DNA of 31,875 nt from CALMNV01 sp035688975 (GTDB lineage: Bacteria > Actinomycetota > Actinomycetes > Actinomycetales > Dermatophilaceae): assembly GCF_035688975.1 (NCBI RefSeq), contig NZ_DASSMH010000129.1:1-31875 (forward strand), read 5' to 3'. Shown here in pieces: positions 7,223-13,825 of the stretch. Each line of letters starts with the position of its first letter. The stretch's first letter is position 1. The translations under genes and the position numbers were made by a program. The notes under the pieces are model-generated. The model was not told the DNA's origin. It saw only the letters and a list, made by a program, of their open reading frames with translations, and searched no databases.

Positions 7223-8179
7223 GTGACGAGCGTTCCTGCCGGCCGGTCCGTCGCCGTCCGGGTGCCGGCGAGCAGCGCCAACCTCGGTCCGGGTTTCGAC
7301 TCCCTCGGGCTGGCGCTCGGGCTGTGGGACGAGTATCTCTTCACGACCGTCGCCGAGCCCGGGCTGAGAGTCGAGGTGACCGGTGAGGACGCGGCGGACG
7401 TGCCGACCGACGAGTCCCACCTCGTGCTGGCGACGATGTGGCACACGTGGGACCTGCTCGGCGCGAAGCCGCCCGCCGGGTTGGCGCTCGAGGCTCGCAA
7501 CGGCATCCCCCACGGGCGCGGACTCGGGTCGTCTGCCGCGGCCATCGTCGCGGGCGTCGTTGCGGCGCAAGCACTTTCGGCCCGTTGCCTTCCTGGGCGA
7601 GGCTCGGAGGTGGCGATCGACCTCGAGCTGGCCGGCGACGTGTCGAGCCGCCTCGAGGGGCACCCGGACAACGCCTCGGCAAGCGTCCACGGCGGCCTGA
7701 CGGTCAGCCTCATCCCGGACGACTCCGGTCGCGACGCGGGCGACCGGACGGTCACGGCCAGCCCTGCCCTGCATCCCGACGTCGACGTCGTCGTGTTCGT
7801 CCCGCAGGAGCAGCTCCCGACCCGCACCGCGCGAGCGGTGCTGCCCGAGTCGGTCCCGCTCGCGGCCGCGGCGGCCAACGCCGGGCGGGCCGCCCTGCTC
7901 GTGCATGCGCTCACCACCGAGCCGCGCCACCTGCACCCGGCCACGCGCGACTGGCTGCACCAGGACGCTCGGCGCACGGCATACCCGGACTCCATGGGAC
8001 TCGTCGACGCGCTGCGCGCCGACGGGCATGCCGCGGTGATCTCCGGCGCCGGGCCGAGCGTGCTCGTCCTGACGCGGCGCGCCGTGGCCGATGCCGTGCA
8101 GGCCGGGGGGCCCGCCGGACGGTGGCGCCGGCTGATGCCCGGGATCCCGCAGCGGGGCGTGGTCGTGACCGTCGCCTGA
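7223..8179 (+). CDS. thrB: Homoserine kinase
   Basis: ThrB phosphorylates homoserine with ATP to feed ThrC. It is a 318-residue GHMP kinase: N-terminal VPASSANLGPGFDSLGLAL, the glycine-rich ATP loop IPHGRGLGSSAAAIVAG around residues 93-109, and the C-terminal ISGAGPSVLVL motif. The start is GTG 7223, five bases after the thrC stop, with GAGGA at the end of thrC as the ribosome site. It is the last gene of the amino-acid block; no T-tailed terminator follows, but two palindrome-ended repeats lie just downstream. Confidence 0.96.
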   Translation: MTSVPAGRSVAVRVPASSANLGPGFDSLGLALGLWDEYLFTTVAEPGLRVEVTGEDAADVPTDESHLVLATMWHTWDLLGAKPPAGLALEARNGIPHGRGLGSSAAAIVAGVVAAQALSARCLPGRGSEVAIDLELAGDVSSRLEGHPDNASASVHGGLTVSLIPDDSGRDAGDRTVTASPALHPDVDVVVFVPQEQLPTRTARAVLPESVPLAAAAANAGRAALLVHALTTEPRHLHPATRDWLHQDARRTAYPDSMGLVDALRADGHAAVISGAGPSVLVLTRRAVADAVQAGGPAGRWRRLMPGIPQRGVVVTVA

Positions 8180-8197
8180 CGACCGCGGCCCCCCCAA

Positions 8198-8259
8198 GTC
8201 GCGTGGCCAGTTCGGTGAAGTGGGTGCAGTCGGGGGTCGTGCGGAAGTGGCCACTCGAC
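8198..8259. repeat. Palindrome-ended 62-bp repeat, copy 1
   Basis: The unit begins GTCGCGTGGCCAGTT and ends GAAGTGGCCACTCGAC, so its ends are imperfect inverted repeats of about 15 bp. It shares most of its length with the unit at 8272-8333 (period 74 bp). The ends match the repeat words at 31682-31861. It lies between thrB and rho and could fold as a long hairpin in RNA. Confidence 0.85.
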
Positions 8260-8271
8260 GGGGCGGCTTGG

Positions 8272-8333
8272 GTCGAGTGGCCAGTTCGGTGCAGTCGGTG
8301 CAGTCGGGGCCCGTGCGGAAGTGGCCACTCGAC
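8272..8333. repeat. Palindrome-ended 62-bp repeat, copy 2
   Basis: The unit begins GTCGAGTGGCCAGTT and ends GAAGTGGCCACTCGAC, closer to a perfect terminal inverted repeat than copy 1. The inner part (CGGTGCAGTCGGTGCAGTCG) contains a small 9-10 bp duplication. No open reading frame belongs to it, so it resembles a REP/MITE-like non-coding element. Confidence 0.85.
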
Positions 8334-8387
8334 GGGGCACTAGACCGGGGGATGGGCGGGCCACCTGCCCGGATGAGCCCACCGGAG

Positions 8388-8396
8388 TGTTACATT
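8388..8396 (+). promoter_or_regulatory. Candidate extended -10 promoter for rho
   Basis: TGTTACATT is an extended -10 (TG-N-TACATT) in an otherwise GC-rich stretch. No good -35 box is visible at 16-18 bp. It would give a rho leader of about 165-170 nt. The leader 8400-8571 holds a GCCCGG (8521-8526) / CCGGGC (8542-8547) inverted repeat just before the ribosome site, and otherwise nothing I recognise. Confidence 0.45.
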
Positions 8397-8571
8397 GGGT
8401 CAGCACCACGGCCGCGGCAGTGCAGGCTGGTGTTCATCCCCACGCAGAGTCGACCTCGCTCGTCTCTCGGCACAGTGCGTGCCGCGTGGAATCCATGTCG
8501 GCCAGAGACGCCTGGCCCAAGCCCGGCCCCGCGGAGGTATCCCGGGCCGCAACGAGGGGGAAGGATCCTTC

Positions 8572-10779
8572 GTGTCAGAGACCACGACCCGTCCGGTGTC
8601 CGGCCTGTCGGCCATGAAGCTGGACGAGCTCAAGGGCGTCGCGTCGTCCATGGGCATCACGGGCACCGCGAAGATGCGCAAGAGCGACCTCGTCGAGGCG
8701 ATTCGCGCGCGGCAGGCGGGGGAGCTGCCCGCCCCGTCGGTCGGGCGATCCTCGCGTGCAGCACGCCGCGGACTGCCGGCGGCAGAGGCCGCCGAGGCAA
8801 CTGCGGCACCGGCCCCTTATGGAGACGTCGCAGCGACGGTGCCCGGCGCCGCAGCATCGGATGAGCCGGTGAGCCCAGGGTCCCGCGAGCCTGGCGGTGA
8901 CGGCCCTGTCGGCCGTGGCGGCCGGGGGCGCCCCGAGACCCGCCCCGGAGGCGGTCCCGAGAGCCGCCCCGAGCAGCGGCCCGAGGCGCGGCCCGAGCCG
9001 GACACCGACTATCGCGGGGTCCGCCCTCCGACGAGTGCTACCGAGGCGGTCGACGCGGAGCTGCGGGACCGCCAGCAGGCGCGGGAGGCTGACGCGGGTG
9101 AGAGCCGTCGTCGTCGCACCCGCCACCTCGACCGGGGCGGCGACCGCATCGATGCGCGTGACCCGAGCCAGCGCAGGCCCGAGCGACCCGACCAGCGGGA
9201 CGACCGCGGCGACCGCGAGCAGGGTGGCGAGCGGTACGAGGGCGGCCCAGATCGAGAGCAGCGGCGCGAATACGGTGACCGCCAGCGCCAGTTCGACCGT
9301 GCCGAGGGTGCCGACCGTGCCGACCGTGCCGACCGTGCCGACCGGGCCGAGGGTGCCGGCGGCGTCCGGCAGGAGCAGGCTGACCGGCACGAGCAGGCTG
9401 ACCGGCAGGGCCGCAGCGACCGCCAGGGCGAGCAGGACCACGGGGGACTGCAGCAGGGTGCGCAGGCCCAGGCCGTGCAGAACCGCCAGCCGGGCCGCTA
9501 CGACGACGACGACCGCGGCGGTCGCCGTGGGCGCAACCGCCAGCGCAGTAGGGACCGCAAGCGTGGCCGTGGTCGTGAGGGGCAGGACTGGGGCGAGCCT
9601 GACGTGCTCGTGGCCGAGGACGACGTGCTCGTGCCCGTCGCCGGCATCCTCGACGTCCTCGACAACTACGCGTTCGTGCGCACCTCCGGCTACCTCCCCG
9701 GCCCCAACGACGTCTACGTGCCGCTGGGGATGGTGAAGAAGAACGGCCTGCGCAAGGGCGACGCCGTCACGGGGGCGGTCCGGGCGCTGCGCGACGGTGA
9801 GGCGCCGCAGGGCAACGTCGGGCGCCAGAAGTACAACGCGCTCGTGCGCCTCGACACCGTCAACGGCGGCACCCCGGAGGAGGCCGGCAGGCGCGTCGAG
9901 TTCCAGAAGCTGACCCCGCTCTACCCGCAGCAGCGACTGCGGCTCGAGACGGAGTCGCACGTCCTCACGACCCGGATGATCGACCTCGTGGCGCCCATCG
10001 GCAAGGGGCAGCGGGGGCTCATCGTCGCCCCGGCGAAGGCCGGCAAGACGATGGTGATGCAGGCGCTCGCCAACGCCATCACCACGAACAACCCGGAGTG
10101 CCACCTCATGGTCGTCCTCGTCGACGAGCGTCCCGAGGAGGTCACCGACATGGAGCGGGCCGTCAAGGGCGAGGTCATCTCATCGACCTTCGACCGGCCG
10201 GCAGAGGACCACACGACCGTGGCCGAGCTGTCGATCGAGCGCGCCAAGCGACTCGTCGAGCTCGGACACGACGTCGTCGTGCTGCTCGACTCGATCACCA
10301 AGCTCGGCCGGGCCTACAACCTCGCCGCTCCCGCGTCGGGGCGCATCCTCTCCGGCGGGGTCGACTCGGCGGCGCTCTACCCGCCGAAGAAGTTCTTCGG
10401 CGCCGCGCGCAACATCGAGAACGGTGGCTCCCTCACCATCCTCGCGACCGCCCTCGTGGAGACCGGCTCCAAGATGGACGAGGTGATCTTCGAGGAGTTC
10501 AAGGGCACCGGCAACATGGAGCTGCGTCTCTCTCGCGACCTCGCGAACCGGCGGATCTTCCCTGCGGTCGACATCAACAGCTCCGGGACGCGCCGCGAGG
10601 AGATCCTGCTCGCGGCCGAGGAGCTGAAGATCATGTGGAAGCTGCGTCGGGTGCTGGCCGCCCTCGACCCGCAGCAGGCCGTGGAGCTGCTCATCGACCG
10701 GCTCAAGAAGACGCGGTCCAACTTCGAGTTCCTCACCCAGGTGCAGCAGACCAGCTCGATCCGGTTGGGCGAGGAGTGA
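8572..10779 (+). CDS. rho: Transcription termination factor Rho
   Basis: Rho is the hexameric RNA helicase that ends transcription at Rho-dependent sites. The protein is 735 residues, far longer than the 419 of E. coli. Residues about 15-50 are the Rho N-terminal helix domain. Residues about 52-335 are a low-complexity insertion rich in Arg, Asp, Gly, Glu and Gln, of the type known in actinobacteria. The cold-shock RNA-binding domain follows (about 342-405), then the RecA-like ATPase with P-loop APAKAGKT (K492), Walker B VVVLLDSITKLGRAYN and the C-terminal FLTQVQQTSSIRLGEE. GTG 8572 has GAGGGGGAAGGA six to seven bases upstream. Inside the insertion the DNA has a 9-bp tandem repeat (9310-9345) and an 18-bp duplication (9373-9407), so the linker length may vary between strains. 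It appears monocistronic, with a hairpin after the stop. Confidence 0.97.
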   Translation: MSETTTRPVSGLSAMKLDELKGVASSMGITGTAKMRKSDLVEAIRARQAGELPAPSVGRSSRAARRGLPAAEAAEATAAPAPYGDVAATVPGAAASDEPVSPGSREPGGDGPVGRGGRGRPETRPGGGPESRPEQRPEARPEPDTDYRGVRPPTSATEAVDAELRDRQQAREADAGESRRRRTRHLDRGGDRIDARDPSQRRPERPDQRDDRGDREQGGERYEGGPDREQRREYGDRQRQFDRAEGADRADRADRADRAEGAGGVRQEQADRHEQADRQGRSDRQGEQDHGGLQQGAQAQAVQNRQPGRYDDDDRGGRRGRNRQRSRDRKRGRGREGQDWGEPDVLVAEDDVLVPVAGILDVLDNYAFVRTSGYLPGPNDVYVPLGMVKKNGLRKGDAVTGAVRALRDGEAPQGNVGRQKYNALVRLDTVNGGTPEEAGRRVEFQKLTPLYPQQRLRLETESHVLTTRMIDLVAPIGKGQRGLIVAPAKAGKTMVMQALANAITTNNPECHLMVVLVDERPEEVTDMERAVKGEVISSTFDRPAEDHTTVAELSIERAKRLVELGHDVVVLLDSITKLGRAYNLAAPASGRILSGGVDSAALYPPKKFFGAARNIENGGSLTILATALVETGSKMDEVIFEEFKGTGNMELRLSRDLANRRIFPAVDINSSGTRREEILLAAEELKIMWKLRRVLAALDPQQAVELLIDRLKKTRSNFEFLTQVQQTSSIRLGEE
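9310..9345 (+). repeat. 9-bp tandem repeat inside rho
   Basis: Four copies of GCCGACCGT (last one GCCGACCGG) encode an Ala-Asp-Arg run in the disordered insertion of Rho. The period is a multiple of three, so copy changes keep the frame. Confidence 0.85.
9373..9407 (+). repeat. 18-bp direct duplication inside rho
   Basis: GAGCAGGCTGACCGGCA occurs twice head to tail with period 18, encoding a repeated Glu-Gln-Ala-Asp-Arg-His type unit. It is in frame. Confidence 0.8.
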
Positions 10780-10805
10780 CCGCGGGCCCGACCACGGGGT
10801 GAGCG

Positions 10806-10841
10806 GCGAGGGCGGTGCCGGACGGCATCGCCCTCGCGCTT
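10806..10841 (+). terminator. Hairpin terminator after rho
   Basis: GCGAGGGCGGTGCC pairs with GGCATCGCCCTCGC (14 bp with one G-U pair) around a 4-nt loop GGAC, 26 bp after the rho stop. Only GCTT follows, so it is an actinobacterial-type terminator without a full T-tract. Confidence 0.65.
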
Positions 10842-10904
10842 CACCCGGCGGAGGTGGCGGGTGCCGTCTCATCGCTGGCCCGGGTGTGCTAAGGCCGACG
10901 TTTC

Positions 10905-10935
10905 GTCCGGTATTTTGGTGTCGTGCACCTTTTAT
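10905..10935 (+). promoter_or_regulatory. Candidate promoter region for the REC-HEAT-GT2-kinase operon
   Basis: An AT-rich island containing TATTTT (10911-10916) and CTTTTATG (10928-10935) stands out from the GC-rich flanks and lies just before the response-regulator gene. A -35 box is not clear, so the exact start cannot be fixed. Confidence 0.4.
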
Positions 10936-10951
10936 GTGGGCGCGGTATGCC

Positions 10952-11335
10952 GTGAGCAGCCCCGCCGTGACTCGCGTCCTCGTCGCCGAGGACGACGCGG
11001 ACATCCGCGACCTCGTCGCGTTCAAGCTCGGCCAGGCCGGCTACGCCATTGAGGCGTTCGCCGACGGCGCGAGCGCCTGGGAGGCGTTCGAGCGCAACCC
11101 GCCCCAGCTGGCGGTCCTCGACGTCATGATGCCCGGGCTCTCGGGCCTCGACGTCCTGCGCCGCATTCGCGACAGCGCGCACGCCTCCGTGCCCGTCCTG
11201 CTGCTCAGCGCCAAGTCCCGGGACACCGACGTCGACACCGGGTTCGCGGTGGGCGCCGACGACTACGTCATCAAGCCGTTCAGCGCGCGTGAGCTGCTCC
11301 ACCGGGTCAACGGCATGCTGGCCCGGTCGCGGTGA
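10952..11335 (+). CDS. Single-domain response regulator (REC only)
   Basis: This 127-residue receiver domain has no output domain. The acidic pocket is E13-D14-D15, the phospho-acceptor is D57 in VLDVMMPG, the switch Ser is S86 in LLLSAKS, and the conserved lysine is K108 in IKPFS. It must act by protein contact, like CheY or Spo0F, or as part of a relay. The start is uncertain: GTG 10952, ATG 10934 and GTG 10967 are in frame and none has a strong ribosome site; 10952 leaves a short N-terminus typical of the family. Its stop overlaps the next start (GTGA). It opens a four-gene set whose last member is a histidine kinase, the obvious candidate phospho-donor. Confidence 0.9.
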   Translation: MSSPAVTRVLVAEDDADIRDLVAFKLGQAGYAIEAFADGASAWEAFERNPPQLAVLDVMMPGLSGLDVLRRIRDSAHASVPVLLLSAKSRDTDVDTGFAVGADDYVIKPFSARELLHRVNGMLARSR

Positions 11336-12381
11336 CCGGCGGGCCGCTGCTGGCGCTCACGGCCGCTGTGCTCGCGGCGTGCGTGTCGCTGGTGGTGGCG
11401 GTCGTCGTGGTCAAGGCGCGCCGGACGTTGCTGGGCCGCCGGGACGCCGCCCTGCTCGCCGACCTGCGTCCGATCCTCATCGAGGTCGCCGCCGACGAGG
11501 ACGACTCGGGGCAAGGGCGGTCGGCTCTCGCGGCCGTGACGGGTGCGGCCCGCCCCGCCCTCGACCGGAGCATCGTCGCGATGCTCACGAAGATCCGCGG
11601 CCTGCCCGCCGAGTCGCTCGTCGACGTGCTCGAGGCGCACGGGGCGGTGGCTGCAGCAGAGCGCGACCTGGGGGCGCGCTCTCCCATCCGCCGCGCCCAC
11701 GCCGCGCAGCTGCTCGGGCTCGCCCGCAGCGACGAAGCCGTGCCCTCGCTCGTCGAGGCGCTCCACGACCCCGCGGGTGAGGTCCGGACCTCAGCGGCAT
11801 ACGCACTCGGTCTCATCGGGGACCCCACAGCCGCGGGCCCGCTCCTGGCCGCCCTCGGCTCGGACGGGGGCGTGCCCGCCAGCACCGCCGCGGACGCCCT
11901 CCAGGCCATGGGCATGGGCATCGCCGACGCGCTGGTCGACGGGCTGTCCAACGCCGATCCCCGCGTCCGCACCGTGGCCGCCCACGTGAGCGGCTGGGGC
12001 AGCTTCGTGCGCTCCGTGCCCCCCATGCGCGCGCTCCTCGCCTCCGACCCGGACCTCGTGGTCCGCGAGGCCTGCGCCGTCGCGCTGGGCCGCGCCGGTC
12101 GGGCCGAGGACGTCGGGGTCCTCGCGCGCCACCTCGCGCCATCCGAGCCGCTGTCCCTGCGTCGGATGTGCGCGCTCGCGCTGCGCGATCTCGGCGACCC
12201 TGCCGCCGTGCCGGCGCTCGAGGCGCTCCTCGTGGACCGGGACCCGCGGCTCGCCGAGCACGCGGCCGCCGCCCTGCTGGAGCTGGGGCCCTGGGGGCGC
12301 ACGGCGCTGGAGGGGCATTCCGGCCCCGCCATCGAGACGGCCCGACTCGTCGCCATGCTGCAGCACGGGGTCCTGGTGTGA
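11332..12381 (+). CDS. Membrane-anchored HEAT-repeat protein
   Basis: The 349-residue protein begins with one transmembrane helix (LLALTAAVLAACVSLVVAVV, residues about 6-27) and a basic KARR stop-transfer segment, so the rest should face the cytoplasm. From about residue 118 to 335 there are tandem alpha-helical HEAT/PBS-lyase-type repeats: RAHAAQLLGLARSDEAVPSL, VRTSAAYALGLIGDPTAAGP, VREACAVALGRAGRAEDVGV, RMCALALRDLGDPAAVPALE. Such repeats bind proteins and have no catalytic residues. GTG 11332 overlaps the regulator stop by four bases, and its own stop overlaps the glycosyltransferase start the same way. A scaffold linking the receiver, the kinase and the membrane glycosyltransferase is a reasonable inference, not shown. 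Confidence 0.88.
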   Translation: MTGGPLLALTAAVLAACVSLVVAVVVVKARRTLLGRRDAALLADLRPILIEVAADEDDSGQGRSALAAVTGAARPALDRSIVAMLTKIRGLPAESLVDVLEAHGAVAAAERDLGARSPIRRAHAAQLLGLARSDEAVPSLVEALHDPAGEVRTSAAYALGLIGDPTAAGPLLAALGSDGGVPASTAADALQAMGMGIADALVDGLSNADPRVRTVAAHVSGWGSFVRSVPPMRALLASDPDLVVREACAVALGRAGRAEDVGVLARHLAPSEPLSLRRMCALALRDLGDPAAVPALEALLVDRDPRLAEHAAAALLELGPWGRTALEGHSGPAIETARLVAMLQHGVLV

Positions 12382-13825
12382 GCTGGGAGGACCTGATCGT
12401 GGACGCGCGCGGCGGTCTCGCCGCGGTCATGCACGTGTCGTCGGCACCCGTCATGGCCTACTTCGTCCTCGTCAACACCTCCCTCGTGGTGCTCATCACC
12501 GTGGCCTACGTGGAGTTCCGCGCGCAGCAGCGGCGACGGGCCGCCGCGGTCGCGTGGGAGGGCGGGTCGCTCGCTCCCGGTGTGTCCCTCCTCGTGCCGG
12601 CCTACAACGAGGAGGCGGGGATCGTCACCGCCGTCGTCTCGCTGCTGTCCCTGCGCTATCCGCGCCACGAGGTCGTGGTCGTCGACGACGGCAGCGTCGA
12701 CCGCACCTTCGAGCGGCTGGAGCAGGCGTTCGACCTCGTGCAGGTGCCCCGGCAGCTGCCCACCGACATCCCCACCGGGGAAGGGTCCTCGGCGTGCACG
12801 TCCCGCGCGACGGACGCACCCCGCTCGTCGTGGTCCGCAAGGAGAACTCGGGCCGCTCCGACGCGGTCAACGTGGGCATCAACGCCGCGAGCGAGCAGCT
12901 CGTCGCGATGATCGACGGAGACTCCATTCTCGAGCCCGATGCCCTGCTGCACGTCACCCGACCCTTCGCCGACGACCCCACGCGGATGGTGGCGACCGGC
13001 GGGGCCATCCGCCCGGTCAACGGCAGCAAGGTCGTCTCGGGTCGCATCGTCCGGGTGGAGATGGCGCGCACGTGGCTTCCGCGCATCCAGGTCGTCGAGT
13101 ACCTGCGGGCCTTCCTGCTCGGCCGCACCGGCTGGTCGCGCCTCAACTCCCTCATCCTCATCAGCGGCGCGTTCGGCCTGTTCCGGCGCGACGTCGTCGT
13201 CGAGGTGGGGGGGCTCGACACGCACAGCATCGGCGAGGACTTCGAGCTCGTGCTGCGCATCCACAAGCACCTGAGTGACGCCGGGCGGGACTATCGGGTG
13301 CAGTTCGTGCCGGAGCCCGTGTCGTGGACCGAGGTGCCCTCGACGTTGCGCGTGCTGCGCAACCAGCGCCGGCGGTGGCATCGGGGACTGTGGGAGACGC
13401 TCTGGGCCTACCGCGGGATGCTCTTCCGGCGGCGCTACGGACGGGTTGGCTGGCTGGCCCTGCCCTACTACTGGGTCTTCGAGCTGTGCGCGCCGCTGCT
13501 CGAGCTCTTCGGGCTCGTCCTCGTGCCGCTGGCCCTCGCCCTCCAGCTCGTCGACGGCACGTATGCCGGTCTGCTGCTCCTCCTCGCCTACGCGTATGCC
13601 GTGCTCGTGACCCTCGCCGCCATGCTCGTCGACGAGTGGGCCTTCCACAAGCACGAGCGGTGGCGCGCGATCGGGATCACCATCGCGGCCTCGGTCCTCG
13701 AGAACCTCGGCTACCGCCAGCTCACCGTGTGGTGGCGCCTCGAGGGCTGGTGGGCGAGCCTGCGCGGACGGGCCCAGGTCTGGGGCGTCATGACGCGCAC
13801 CGGCTTCGACGAGGAGGCGGCGTGA
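12378..13825 (+). pseudogene. Processive family-2 glycosyltransferase, frameshifted in this sequence
   Basis: This is a membrane GT2 of the PgaC/BcsA type, which polymerises sugars from nucleotide donors and moves the chain outward. The first part (12378 to about 12780) has an N-terminal helix (PVMAYFVLVNTSLVVLITVAY), LLVPAYNEEAG and VVVDDGSVDRTF. The second part (from about 12780, frame shifted by -1) has VRKENSGRSDAVNVGIN, the DxD-like MIDGDS, the catalytic ED in GEDFEL, QRRRWHRG (QxxRW) and two or more C-terminal helices. Neither half is a full enzyme alone. One extra G in the GGGG run at 12777-12780 would give one 482-residue protein with every motif in place. The coding quality after the shift is undamaged, so a homopolymer error or a very recent mutation is likely. 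The first frame would stop at 12911. GTG 12378 overlaps the HEAT gene stop; the stop at 13825 overlaps the kinase start. Confidence 0.85.

Noticed and set aside
12771..12790. Programmed -1 frameshifting in the glycosyltransferase
   Set aside because: No X-XXY-YYZ slippery heptamer fits the zero frame at this point, and no GT2 of this type is known to need it. A missing G is simpler.
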